Source of the DNA: Acidobacteriota bacterium
Lineage (GTDB): Bacteria > Acidobacteriota > Blastocatellia > UBA7656
Assembly: GCA_016201275.1 (NCBI GenBank)
Contig: JACQDB010000058.1
Location: 1-63,847, forward strand
Direction: 5' to 3'
Length of the DNA stretch: 63,847 nucleotides
How positions within the stretch are numbered: the stretch's first letter is position 1; each line of letters opens with the position of its first letter. Under the pieces are notes generated by a model. The model searched no databases, had not been told where the DNA came from, and saw nothing but the letters and a program-made list of their open reading frames with translations. Made by a program: the position numbers and the translations under genes. Positions 1 through 8,723 of the stretch are shown here, piece after piece.

Positions 1-77
1 AGACCGCTGCTCAACGGGAATCAGGGGATTATATTTTTTCCCTTCCCTTCGCCAGCGGTCTGTGACCGCTGCTCAAC

Positions 78-297
78 GGGAATTCGTTTTTGCGCCAGAG
101 GCGCAGCGGAAATTAGCCCGTAGGAGCGCCACGGGAATTCGTTTTTGCGCCAGAGGCGCAGCGGAGAATAGCTTGTAGGAGCGCCACGGGAATTCGTTTT
201 TGCGCCAGAGGAGCACAGGAGAGTAGCCCGTAGGAGCGCCACGGGAATTCGTTTTTGCGCCAGAGGCGCAGCGGAAATTAGCCCGTGGTGAAGCCAC
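78..297. repeat. Four tandem copies of a 55-bp repeat
   Basis: Units begin at 78, 133, 188 and 243, exactly 55 bp apart, each starting with gggaattcgtttttgcgcca. Units differ by a few substitutions (the third has gagcacagg where the others have ggcgcagcg). The block sits in a non-coding stretch at the window edge, and a diverged start (gggaatcagg) lies further upstream at about 17. Reading frames that cross it are only translations of the repeat. There are no unique spacers between units, so this is not a CRISPR array. Confidence 0.9.
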
Positions 298-501
298 GGG
301 AAGGCGCAAGCGGCTTGACGGTCGCGCTCTGAAGGAGCGCCGGAGGCTGGCGGCAATTCATCTCCTGCACCCTTTCAGGGCGTGCCGCGTTTGCTCAACC
401 TGATTCCAGTGCCTACAGCACTGGCTAATTTCCTACACCCCTGCGGGGCAAAGAGGGCTGGGTAGTTTCTTTGCAACGCGGTATTACCTGCTGAAAACTG
501 A

Positions 502-579
502 CCGACATGATTTGGCGCGCTTCGCCACTCGTGAATGAAAGCTCGAAGAGCTTTTTCCTGTAGCCCTGATGGCTGAAGG
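502..579 (+). ncRNA. Candidate structured leader, copy 1
   Basis: This element lies in the spacer upstream of the secreted-protein gene that starts at 607. It resembles 2712-2781, which precedes the next secreted-protein gene. Shared blocks are ccgacatgattt, gcgcgc, cact-gtga-tgaaagc, gcttt and gatg-c-gaagg. Two hairpins can be drawn: gaaagctc/gagctttttc, then agcc/ggct. The second copy keeps the hairpin positions with different bases (gaaagc/gctttc, cggc/gccg). The rest of 298-606 shows no gene. An alternative is a degenerate dispersed repeat without regulatory function. Confidence 0.35.
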
Positions 580-606
580 AAATTCTACGAAATTAAGGTG
601 AAGAAC

Positions 607-2550
607 ATGAGAAACGATTTATCAAAAAAGCTGAGTTCAGAAATTTCGATTTCAAAAAAATATTCACTCAAGAGAATGCTCGCGCTGCTGTGCATTCTGG
701 CAACCTTCAATATGCAATGGCTGACTGCGGGAACGGCGCTGGGAGCGCAACAGGCAGAACGCTTGCGAACCATCATGGGGCAACGCCAGCAGGTCAACAT
801 CAACGAGCGCGTCAAAGAACTAGCGAAAATCAGTCCGTGGTACAAAGTGGGCGGCGGGTCTGTGGTTTCTGTGGTCACCACTTTTCCGGGAGTGCTGGAA
901 ATCTTTGGCTTGGAGTTACGTGATGGAGTTTTCTACATCACCCATAGGTCGTTAAGTGGCACCAACCTGAGCCGCCGCGAAGACCTCGGCGGCAATACCG
1001 GCTATTCGATTAAAGCCGTCTCTCTAGGCGATGGCCGTATGGCGGTCTTCGCTGTCTGGTTAGATCAAACGCTGCGTTGTAGATACTACGATGGCGGCAG
1101 TTGGGGCGAATGGCAAAACCTCGGCGGTTCGTTTATAGGAACGCCTGAAGTCGCGGTAACCGATTTTCAATTTATTATTCGCGACCGCATAGACGTTATG
1201 AATACTCCCAAGGTGTTTCAAAAAATTGCTGACCAACCGGCTGCGCCGCCAAGTCAGAGTCCGACCGCGCAACCTGTAAATCCCAACCACACCAAGATGC
1301 GCGTAATCAAAAGGGATTCGGTTCAAGCGCAGGTTGGCCAACCGGCGACGATATCAACGCAGACGCAGGCGAACCCTCGCCAAGTCAAAAAAACCGAAGT
1401 GGCGATATACGATAAAGTAAAAATTGGGCCGCTGTTGAACCCGCCAACGCGAACCCGAATCGCTCATGTCTTTGTCAAAAACATAGATGGAACTCTTTGG
1501 CACCGAGAGGGAACGGGTTTGCCCGGATCATGGCACGCCTGGCAGTCTTTGGGCGGAAAATCTTTCAATGGCATTGTGGCGACTGCCTCTACCGATAAAA
1601 AGGTTGATGTGGTGATTTGGAATAACAACGAGGTTCCCAGCTATGGCGCGTATTACTGGGACACCCGTGGCTATAAATTCAGCGGCTGGACGGGGCTGAA
1701 TATATCGGCGGGCGCTGCGCCGGTATTGTTTTCGGCGCAGGAAGATCAGTTGGACCTTTTTTGTTTGGGCAATGACCTCAAGCTTTATCATCGCCGACGA
1801 AGCGGCAGCAGTTGGTCGAATTGGGTGGTCGCGGATAATCGCGCTTATCCGCTGGCGGCCATGTCTATACGCTCCGGCATCGTAGAGTTGTTTGTTCGCA
1901 AGGCCGACTTCGAGCTTTATGAAATCGAGTGGGATGGCAAAAAATTCGTCGCCTCGAAAATCGGCGGCAGTTGCGCCTATGTCGCAGGCGTACAGGCGCT
2001 GGATAAACCGCGCTTTGATCTGTTTCTGACGGATATGAATAATGCGCCTTTTCAGAAGTGGTGGGGCGCAAGCGCGACCTTCCTGCCGGAGACCGGAGTG
2101 CAGCCTGCTACGTTTCCAACGGCTGGTGAAGGCCAACGTCCCAATGCGTTTGGCGAATGCGGCGCAGGGCTGCAAATCACCCAAGGCTTATGTCAGCGCA
2201 TACCGCCGCCGCCGCCGCCACCGCCGCCAACTCAGCAAACGCCGCCGCCCGCGCCGACACCAACGGTGCAGAAGCCTTCAATCAGCGTCGTAGTTGCCAA
2301 CGGTACATTCGCGGTAAGCGGTTCGGGATTTACGCCCAACAGCACCATCACGATTCGTGTCGCCGACGATGCCTTGGCCAATGTTTATTATCTCTATCGG
2401 TCAATGGCGGACGGGCGTCTGCAAGCGGTGGTGCCAAATATTTGCGTCAACCCCGGCAATATCTATTTTTCGGCAACCGACGGCAGGCATGATGCCAGCG
2501 ACCGCACCGGCTCGTTATGGAGCAACACCGTGCGTATGAGTTGCAACTGA
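607..2550 (+). CDS. Secreted protein with PLL-like propeller repeats and proline-rich linker
   Basis: A 647-residue protein of unknown function. A hydrophobic segment at about residues 22-45 looks like a signal peptide or N-terminal anchor. Two regions (about 75-190 and 285-480) contain recurring W-x-x-W-x-x-LGG-type and L-x-Y-R/H motifs typical of PLL-like (fucolectin-like) beta-propeller repeats. A run of nine prolines near residue 533 links to a C-terminal Ig/TIG-like domain with the motif SGSGFTPNSTITIRV. The start at 607 is preferred over an in-frame GTG at 598 because aaggtg at 595-600 then serves as ribosome binding site. Carbohydrate or surface binding is an inference from the fold. 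Together with the next two genes it forms a run of secreted proteins on the same strand. Confidence 0.75.
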   Translation: MRNDLSKKLSSEISISKKYSLKRMLALLCILATFNMQWLTAGTALGAQQAERLRTIMGQRQQVNINERVKELAKISPWYKVGGGSVVSVVTTFPGVLEIFGLELRDGVFYITHRSLSGTNLSRREDLGGNTGYSIKAVSLGDGRMAVFAVWLDQTLRCRYYDGGSWGEWQNLGGSFIGTPEVAVTDFQFIIRDRIDVMNTPKVFQKIADQPAAPPSQSPTAQPVNPNHTKMRVIKRDSVQAQVGQPATISTQTQANPRQVKKTEVAIYDKVKIGPLLNPPTRTRIAHVFVKNIDGTLWHREGTGLPGSWHAWQSLGGKSFNGIVATASTDKKVDVVIWNNNEVPSYGAYYWDTRGYKFSGWTGLNISAGAAPVLFSAQEDQLDLFCLGNDLKLYHRRRSGSSWSNWVVADNRAYPLAAMSIRSGIVELFVRKADFELYEIEWDGKKFVASKIGGSCAYVAGVQALDKPRFDLFLTDMNNAPFQKWWGASATFLPETGVQPATFPTAGEGQRPNAFGECGAGLQITQGLCQRIPPPPPPPPPTQQTPPPAPTPTVQKPSISVVVANGTFAVSGSGFTPNSTITIRVADDALANVYYLYRSMADGRLQAVVPNICVNPGNIYFSATDGRHDASDRTGSLWSNTVRMSCN

Positions 2551-2711
2551 AATAGCCGTTCCAGCTTTCACTGGTTGTCGCGGGCGATGTGTTCATCGTC
2601 CGCGACATTTTTTATGTCGGCGGGTTGATAATTTTTATGACGGGGCAAGGCCGGTCTAAAGGCTCTAATAAACTGCGCCAAGCAATTGCCGAAACTCTTT
2701 TTTCCGACGCG

Positions 2712-2781
2712 CCGACATGATTTGCGCGCCCCTCTCACTTGTGATTGAAAGCGCGCATGGCTTTCCGGCAGATGCCGAAGG
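2712..2781 (+). ncRNA. Candidate structured leader, copy 2
   Basis: This is the second copy of the element at 502-579, placed 160 nt before the ATG at 2941. Hairpins gaaagc/gctttc and cggc/gccg occupy the same positions as in copy 1 but differ in base composition. This is what a conserved RNA fold would show, although two copies cannot prove covariation. The remainder of the 390-nt spacer 2551-2940 shows no gene. Confidence 0.35.
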
Positions 2782-2940
2782 TTAAAGGCCGATGAAGCGT
2801 TATGCAAAGGACCAGCGAAGCATGAAATTTGCACCGCTCATCACGACGCGAAACCGCAAGCCTTTGATCGCGCGTCGCGCCAGTATGGATTACGACTAAA
2901 ACGATTTTTGATTGACGATGATGTAAGGAGAACAACAATT

Positions 2941-4134
2941 ATGAAAGCGAATATTATCCACACAATTTCAAAACGAATATCAATGGGACTGCTGGTTTTG
3001 GCAACTCTGCTGGCCTTGACGGCAAACCATCAGGCGGTCGCGCAATCCGGCACTGCCAATGCTCCCATACCGATCAAGGGGAATGAATTGAAAGGCGATC
3101 TGTTCGGCAGCGATGAAGAATACTTCTTTTCTTTTAGCGCCGGAGCGGGGGAAATCGGCGTCACTCTGGAGGTGAAAGCGACCAGTGTTAATGCCGGTCT
3201 TACCCTTGAACTCGCCGATAGCAATGGCAAAAGCCTTGCGCCCGTGATGTTGGTGCAAGGCTTGAATAGAGGCAGCGACAGCGCTCAACGAAAAGCCCAA
3301 ATCGCCAGTCCGCAAATGATTGTAATGCGCCTCAAAGATATTCGTTATAACCTGCCTAGCTGTCGCGGCAACTTTGTCATCCGTGTGAGCGGGGCGATCA
3401 AAGCCGAGTCCAGCCCGGCTTCCGGGGCGCTGGGTCAACCCGCAACAGGTAGCGCACCCGCAACAGGCAGCGCACCAAATACCGAGGCAACAGGTAGCGC
3501 GCCAGAGGCAACAGGCAGCGCACCAAATGCCGAGGCGAAAGAGTACCCGTACCTGCCGCAATCCACCAACGCGATGCAGCCTACGGTGTTGGAGCGGTCA
3601 TCCTTCAGCGGCGAGTTGACGGGAACGGGCAAGGAGTTTTTTTACTCGTTTGCTGTAAACCCCGGCGACTTGACGCTCACCGTAGGTGTGATTGCCGAGA
3701 CCAATCAGGCGCAAGCGATTATTGATCTGCTCGATGCCCGCGCCAATTCCTTGTTGGCCAATTTACAGGTACGCGGAACCGATCAAGGCGCGAGCGAAAG
3801 CCGAACCGTAAGATTTAACCAACGCCAGATGGTGACGTTGCGAATCACCGACACCGTGGGCAGCAAAGGGCTCTTTCTGGTGGCGCTTGATGGAGCGTTA
3901 GAGGCTGGACAGAGCAACGGCGCGCCTATGCCTGCACCACCGCAGGATGGTTCTGCCAACGGTGGTCGCGTGGATGAGCGCAGCACGCAACCTGCGCCGC
4001 CTGCGCGTGCGGACCGCTCGCAGTTTCAAATTACCTTCGGCACCAAAAGGCACGGCAACATCACCTTGAACTTTGACATCAAGGATGGGTTGTTGAAAAA
4101 GCTCTTAAACAATCGCCAGGATTTGCGCCGCTAA
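2941..4134 (+). CDS. Secreted protein with two PPC-like domains
   Basis: A 397-residue protein with an N-terminal signal peptide (cleavage probably after AVAQ near residue 34). Two internally related beta-rich domains follow, at about residues 38-150 and 205-320. Each contains a G-x-L-x-G-x-x-x-E-(Y/F)-F-(F/Y)-S-F motif and resembles bacterial pre-peptidase C-terminal (PPC) domains. They are joined by a linker built from a repeated ATGSAP/NAEA unit. The C-terminus is proline-rich and ends in a basic tail. No catalytic domain is attached, so a carbohydrate-binding or surface role is only inferred. The start is ATG 2941 with AAGGAG at 2925-2930; the longer TTG start at 2908 is unlikely because it would bury that ribosome binding site. 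Confidence 0.75.
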   Translation: MKANIIHTISKRISMGLLVLATLLALTANHQAVAQSGTANAPIPIKGNELKGDLFGSDEEYFFSFSAGAGEIGVTLEVKATSVNAGLTLELADSNGKSLAPVMLVQGLNRGSDSAQRKAQIASPQMIVMRLKDIRYNLPSCRGNFVIRVSGAIKAESSPASGALGQPATGSAPATGSAPNTEATGSAPEATGSAPNAEAKEYPYLPQSTNAMQPTVLERSSFSGELTGTGKEFFYSFAVNPGDLTLTVGVIAETNQAQAIIDLLDARANSLLANLQVRGTDQGASESRTVRFNQRQMVTLRITDTVGSKGLFLVALDGALEAGQSNGAPMPAPPQDGSANGGRVDERSTQPAPPARADRSQFQITFGTKRHGNITLNFDIKDGLLKKLLNNRQDLRR

Positions 4135-4169
4135 AGGCCAGCCGAGGTTTTACGCGGCGGCTTGCCACC

Positions 4170-4214
4170 TTCGGCGATTGCCCTTTCCGATAGTCAGAGA
4201 GGGCAATCGCCGAA
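4170..4214 (+). terminator. Hairpin, possible terminator
   Basis: A perfect 15-bp stem (ttcggcgattgccct 4170-4184 with its complement 4200-4214) and a 15-nt loop lie 35 nt after the stop of the PPC-domain gene. No U-tract follows, so it may be an attenuator or mRNA-stabilising hairpin upstream of the gene at 4248. Confidence 0.45.
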
Positions 4215-4247
4215 AGACTACGACTCGAAACGACAGGAGAAAACACC

Positions 4248-4808
4248 ATGAATCGCAAGATCAAAAAAATTTTATACGGCTTGAGTTTGTTGCTCACCCT
4301 CAGCGTTGGCGCGCTCTCGATTTCAGCGCAGACCGCAGGAGCCATCAACGGCAGGATCAAATGGAAAAAGAGCGATGGCAAACCGGAGGCGGTGCGCCCT
4401 TGCGAAGCCTTTGGCATTGCGGCGTACACGGAAGCGGGCAGCGCCGTGGGCAACGTCATTCGTTTAGGCTTTACCGAGACCGCAGACAACTACGAGTGCG
4501 CCTATTCCATCGGCAATCTGCCGGAAGGGCAGTTACTTCGTGTGGTGGTCAATGCTTTAAAAGACTATCGGTGGACTGGCAATCAACCGACAGGGCTGTT
4601 CACTTACAGGCGGACGTTCAAACCCACGGGCTGGACTGGTGAGGTGACATTGATGCGTGTGAAACCGGATCTGCCCTCGCGAGCCAGAGGCGATTTTGAC
4701 ATGGTGGTGGTCGCCAACAAACCGAACGAGAAAATTTTGCTGAATCCGAAAATTCGTTTTCCCACGGTGCAACGCTCGGCGGCGGCGAGACCTCGCAGAA
4801 GTTTTTGA
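4248..4808 (+). CDS. Small secreted protein of unknown function
   Basis: A 186-residue protein with a clear signal peptide (basic MNRKIKK, hydrophobic core to about residue 25, cleavage after ISA-Q). The mature part resembles a short carboxypeptidase-regulatory or Ig-like beta fold: a G-A-I-N-G-R-I start and a later sequence of alternating beta-type residues. It is not assigned to a named family. The ATG has a good ribosome binding site (caggag 9 nt upstream). It is the third consecutive secreted-protein gene on this strand and may be co-transcribed with the preceding one across a 113-nt spacer that holds a hairpin. Confidence 0.6.
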   Translation: MNRKIKKILYGLSLLLTLSVGALSISAQTAGAINGRIKWKKSDGKPEAVRPCEAFGIAAYTEAGSAVGNVIRLGFTETADNYECAYSIGNLPEGQLLRVVVNALKDYRWTGNQPTGLFTYRRTFKPTGWTGEVTLMRVKPDLPSRARGDFDMVVVANKPNEKILLNPKIRFPTVQRSAAARPRRSF

Positions 4809-4900
4809 GGCTGGCGAAAGGCGCTCAGACTATCGCGCTTGGAGTTTGGGCAGCGGCTGAAAAGAGCAACCTTTTCTGCCACTGGAGCGCTTTGCACCAT

Positions 4901-4937
4901 CCTATACGGGCGACCACCGCAGGGTCGCCCGTATAGG
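4901..4937. repeat. GGGCGACC palindrome, copy 1
   Basis: A perfect 15-bp stem (cctatacgggcgacc with its complement 4923-4937) and a 7-nt loop. The core gggcgaccctgcggtggtcg recurs at 30731-30752 and as two facing halves at 53928-54009, so this is a dispersed intergenic palindrome. It lies 90 nt after the stop at 4808 and may also act as a terminator. Confidence 0.75.
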
Positions 4938-5019
4938 CATTTGAAAATCACTCAAGTTTTGCAGGCTATTTCAGCCACAATCCTAAGCTCGACTTTGTAT
5001 ATATTTCAGAGGCGAACCA

Positions 5020-5325
5020 GCCTTGCTGATCCCCGACGGAAGTCGGTGGATGCTTAAAGTTCAGCCTACGCAACGCCGCGAAAGATTAACGAATCCCCCC
5101 AACGGTAGTTGGGGGATGCTTAAAGTGCAACCTACGCAACGCTGCCAACGATAAACGAATCCCCCCGATGGAAATCGGGGGATGGTTAAAGTCCAACCTT
5201 GCCCGATGCTCTGTAGGCTGGACTTTAAGCATCCCCCAACTACCGTTGGGGGGATTGCAAAAAAACTTTGCTTGCTTGGTGTAGGTAGGACTTTAAGCAT
5301 CCCCCAACTGCCGTTGGGGGGATTC
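5020..5325. repeat. 66-bp repeats, three direct and two inverted
   Basis: Three direct units end in ggatgcttaaagt-type sequence near 5060, 5126 and 5192, spaced 66 bp apart. Two further copies face the other way (5210-5262 and 5282-5325). Each unit contains a small palindrome, for example ccccccaacggtagttgggg. No gene is apparent. Confidence 0.8.
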
Positions 5326-5446
5326 AGATGAATTGCCTCACCGCCTCGGCTCTCCGTTGAGGGATTCAGATGAATTGCCTAACTGCCTCGGCTCTCCATC
5401 GGGGGATTCAGATGAATGGCCTAACGGCCTCGGCTCGCAGTTGCTA
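5321..5446. repeat. Three tandem copies of a 42-bp repeat
   Basis: The motif gattcagatgaat starts at 5321, 5363 and 5405, exactly 42 bp apart, each followed by gcct-a/c-tgcctcggctc. It directly abuts the inverted 66-bp repeats. Non-coding. Confidence 0.85.
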
Positions 5447-5495
5447 GATTTTTCAGAGGCGAAGTAGCCTGATTTCATTGGCTTTTTCAACCCTT

Positions 5496-5540
5496 GGAAT
5501 GATTGAACCTCAGCTTGTTGAGGTGAGGTTCAATCATTCC
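5496..5540. repeat. 17-bp perfect inverted repeat
   Basis: The arms are ggaatgattgaacctca (5496-5512) and its exact complement (5524-5540), with an 11-nt spacer. A shorter echo of the arm (gtggttcaatc) follows at about 5573. It lies about 170 bp before the promoter at 5708. It could be a protein-binding site or a remnant of a repeat; nothing in the sequence decides. A 77-codon frame overlapping it has no recognisable features. Confidence 0.7.
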
Positions 5541-5707
5541 AGGCGCGAACCGCAACGTCAGTTCTTGATTGGTGTGGTTCAATCTGAAATTGTACAAAGT
5601 CGAGCTAAGACCTTGGAAAACCCACGGTTCACCCGAATTTTTGTGGACAACTTGCCATTCTCACAAGCGCGCAACCTCCCTTTCGTCCCCACTGGTTTTA
5701 CCATTTC

Positions 5708-5736
5708 TTGACACTGCAAAACCGCGAACCTATACT
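5708..5736 (+). promoter_or_regulatory. Sigma-70-type promoter upstream of nusB
   Basis: TTGACA (5708-5713), a 17-nt spacer and TATACT (5731-5736) give a near-consensus promoter. The expected transcript would start near 5743 and run about 200 nt of untranslated leader before nusB. No other gene lies between. Confidence 0.65.
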
Positions 5737-5945
5737 CAGACACGGTTCATAACAACAGAGGCATGGTGAATCGGCTGCTGCGGTTTCCGAAAGCCTCGAC
5801 GCGAACAGTTTGCGCGTAGCAAGAATCGCCGGTCGCTGGTTCGATCTTTTTCATGCTTTTTTGCCCAGCGATGTACTATAAGGGCTGGCAGATTTTTTCC
5901 GGGTTTCCCGGTGGGATTAATAGTAGTTGATAAGTAGGTGACATT

Positions 5946-6398
5946 ATGGGTGCTAGACGTAAGGCAAGAGTATGCGCCTTACAAATGCTCTTTCAATTCG
6001 ATGTGACGCAACCGCGCATTGATGAACTCACACAGATGTACTGGGAAGCGTTCGGCGAAGAGTTCGGCGAAGTGGACGAGGAGTTTGCCAATCGTCTGGC
6101 TTTGGGCGCGGTGTCGCACATAGACACCATTGATGAACTGATTAAAAAACGCGCTGAGAATTGGCGCATCTCGCGCATGGCTATCGTTGACCGCAACCTG
6201 CTGCGCCTGGCGGTTTATGAATTTCTCTACGAAGCCGAAACCCCCAAGACCGTGATTATCAACGAAGCCTTGGAAATCGCTAGACGCTTTTCCACCTTTG
6301 AAGCGACACAGTTCATCAACGGTATTCTCGACGCCATCAAGCGCGATCTGGACGACCCACAAAGTGTGTCCAGCGCCACCAACGCTAAATCTACCTGA
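5946..6398 (+). CDS. nusB: Transcription antitermination factor NusB
   Basis: A 150-residue protein of the usual NusB length, starting with the typical MGARRKAR-x-x-ALQMLFQ basic helix that contacts boxA RNA. It carries the conserved internal patterns N-W-x-I-x-R-M-A-I-V-D-R-N-L-L-R-L-A-V-Y-E and P-x-x-V-I-I-N-E-A-L-E-I-A-R-x-F and ends with F-I-N-G-I-L-D. NusB with NusE (S10) forms the rRNA antitermination complex in the cytoplasm. The ATG is preceded by aggtg. The gene is followed after 67 nt by a CheA-type kinase, an unusual neighbour; nusB normally follows ribH. Confidence 0.95.
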   Translation: MGARRKARVCALQMLFQFDVTQPRIDELTQMYWEAFGEEFGEVDEEFANRLALGAVSHIDTIDELIKKRAENWRISRMAIVDRNLLRLAVYEFLYEAETPKTVIINEALEIARRFSTFEATQFINGILDAIKRDLDDPQSVSSATNAKST

Positions 6399-6465
6399 GC
6401 CATGCAGCGCAAAGCTGGATGGCTCAGAAATAAATTACCCGGCGTTGCTCACTCGTTGCTGGTCT

Positions 6466-8556
6466 ATGATTGACGATAAAGCATTACTGAGTGAATACCT
6501 CTCCGAATCCGAAGAGCTGCTGGATTCGCTGCTTGCCGACCTCGACGCGCTGGGCGCTAATGCCAATATCCATGCCATCAATCGCATCTTTCGCCAGATT
6601 CATTCTCTGAAAGGATTGTCCGGCATGATGGGACTTGCCGAAGTGCAGGCCATCGCCCACGACTTCGAGGACATCCTCGATGACATACGCCTGGGACAAC
6701 TCAAACTGGATAAAGCATCGGTAGCGGTTTTACAGGAATGCGGCGCAAGCTTGGCCTCGTTGCTGGCAGGCGCGGCGCGTGGCACCGCCAAAGACGAAGA
6801 CTTCGAGCGCCTGCGCGAACTCTTGCTCGCCATTGCCGCTCGCCCACGTTCGCAGGCCAAACGCGAAGACAACGACTTGGAGTCGCTGGGCTTTTCCGAA
6901 CGCGAGCGCCAATTGCTGACCGACTATGAAAAACATCGCATACGCGAAAACCTCAACGCCGAAAGCGATTTCTTCGCCATCAAAGTGCAGTTCGATATTA
7001 CGGACATTGATTCAAAATATCGAACCTTGACCAATCAACTCGCCGAGGTCGGCGAATTGTTGACGACCCTGCCGGATGCCGCCAAAGACGATCATCGCGT
7101 GGCCTTCAAACTGTTGCTTTCGACGCCGCTCAAAGAGAGCGAAGTCAAACAACTGGTGGCGCGTTATCAAGGGCGGGTGGCGCGGGTCGGGCGTTCCACC
7201 TGGCGACGCGCTGGCCAAGCCTTGCGAGTCGTCGGACGCAAGAAAAGCCGCAGCGAAGAAGAGGACAAGCCGCTGAGTGGATTGTTGCCGACTTCTTACG
7301 CGCAGGAATCTTTGCAATCGCTGTCGCCCAACGTGCGCGTGGATTTGTTGAAGGTTGACGAACTGTCCGGCATCGCACACGAGTTGTCCATCGAAGCGCA
7401 GAAACTTTCCGCTATGGCGAATCGCTTTTTGAATGCCGCCGGATTGGGAGCGCGTGAGCGCTTCGATTTGAAATCGAGCGTGCGCCGCATCGAGCGCGAG
7501 TTTCTGGAACTGGAAGAACGCCTGGTAGAACTTCGTATGGTGTCTTTGGCGCAGACCTTCACACGCGCTGCGCGGCTGGCCGGAAGACTGGCGCGTGAAC
7601 TGGGCAAAGCGGTGTCGGTCAAAGTGCAGGGACGCGATACGCTAGTGGATAAAATGATTGTGGATCGCATCGCCGATCCGATTTCGCACCTCTTACGCAA
7701 CGCCTTGGATCACGGTATAGAAGCGCCGCAGGAGCGCCGACTGGCGGGCAAAAGCGCACGCGGCGAAATCAAAATCGAAGCGCGCTTGGAAGGCACACGC
7801 GCCTTGATTGTCATTGCCGATGACGGGCGCGGCATCAATCCTCAAGAGGTGCGCCAACGCGCCATCGCCATCGGTGCGATTGCGGAAGACGAGTCCTTGA
7901 GCGAAGACGAGACGTTACGCTTAATCTTTCGTCCGGGCTTTTCGACGGCGGAAAAAATCTCTTCGGTGTCGGGGCGCGGCGTAGGTTTGAATGCCGCAGA
8001 GCGCACGGTGTATGAATTGGGCGGCGAGATTCGCGTCGCCTCGCAACCCGGCCAAGGCACGACTTTTGAAATCGCCGTGCCGACCACGTTGGTGATGATT
8101 TCAGCGTTCATCGTGCGCGCCGCCGAATGGCTGTATGCCGTCAATGTCGGGCAGATTGTCGAATTGATCTATGTCAACGCGGATGAAATATTCGGGCGCG
8201 ATGGCAAACGCAGCATTCAATGGCGCGGGCTGGCGATTCCTCTGGTCGAGTTGAAATATTTATTGGGACTGGGCGGCGCTAGAGTCTTGCATCAAACGCC
8301 AAGTCCGCCGCACGGCAACGGCAATGGCTACCTGGCGGCAACGCCTATGCCTGTGGTCATCAGTCGCGCCAGTGATCGCTATGCGGCAATCGCCGTCGAG
8401 CAGTTCGTCGAACAGCGCGAAATCATCGTCAAATCATTGGGGCCGCTGGGCGCGAAGATGAAGGGAATAATCGGCGCAGTGGATTTGGCAGGCGGCGAGG
8501 TGGCGTTGGTTTTGGATTTGCAGAGTCTGCTGTTGCTGCGAAGTCTGCGTTTGTGA
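6466..8556 (+). CDS. CheA-type chemosensory histidine kinase
   Basis: A 696-residue protein with the CheA layout: an N-terminal HPt domain with phospho-acceptor His46 in IHSLKG, a dimerisation segment around residues 300-390, an HATPase domain (N box LLRNALDHG, G1 box DDGRGI, G2 box SGRGVG) and a C-terminal CheW-like domain from about residue 540. The kinase would phosphorylate itself and pass phosphate to response regulators, none of which are encoded next to it. The start at 6466 (MIDDKALL) is chosen because the frame is open further upstream only inside nusB and the HPt domain begins here. A CheW-like gene follows. It differs in sequence from the operon CheA at 40319, so a separate signalling array is inferred. 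Confidence 0.88.
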   Translation: MIDDKALLSEYLSESEELLDSLLADLDALGANANIHAINRIFRQIHSLKGLSGMMGLAEVQAIAHDFEDILDDIRLGQLKLDKASVAVLQECGASLASLLAGAARGTAKDEDFERLRELLLAIAARPRSQAKREDNDLESLGFSERERQLLTDYEKHRIRENLNAESDFFAIKVQFDITDIDSKYRTLTNQLAEVGELLTTLPDAAKDDHRVAFKLLLSTPLKESEVKQLVARYQGRVARVGRSTWRRAGQALRVVGRKKSRSEEEDKPLSGLLPTSYAQESLQSLSPNVRVDLLKVDELSGIAHELSIEAQKLSAMANRFLNAAGLGARERFDLKSSVRRIEREFLELEERLVELRMVSLAQTFTRAARLAGRLARELGKAVSVKVQGRDTLVDKMIVDRIADPISHLLRNALDHGIEAPQERRLAGKSARGEIKIEARLEGTRALIVIADDGRGINPQEVRQRAIAIGAIAEDESLSEDETLRLIFRPGFSTAEKISSVSGRGVGLNAAERTVYELGGEIRVASQPGQGTTFEIAVPTTLVMISAFIVRAAEWLYAVNVGQIVELIYVNADEIFGRDGKRSIQWRGLAIPLVELKYLLGLGGARVLHQTPSPPHGNGNGYLAATPMPVVISRASDRYAAIAVEQFVEQREIIVKSLGPLGAKMKGIIGAVDLAGGEVALVLDLQSLLLLRSLRL

Positions 8557-8723
8557 AGACGATTGGCGCGGACAATGAAAAGGATAAAAACGAAAGCCCG
8601 CCGTTTTGCTGTTGCTCTCGATTCAGGTTTTGTTATTACCGTGTTGAACAATACCAAGCGGACGGATTAAAATCTTGGCGCACAAAAGACGCCGATGAAA
8701 AACGGCACAACCAAATTGCAAAG

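Noticed and set aside
78-297. CRISPR array
   Set aside because: The units are contiguous 55-bp tandem copies with no unique spacers, no palindromic repeat end and no cas gene in the window.
5478-5769. Short open frames of 66-77 codons across the inverted repeat and promoter
   Set aside because: No ribosome binding site or family pattern; they cross the 17-bp inverted repeat and a good promoter.
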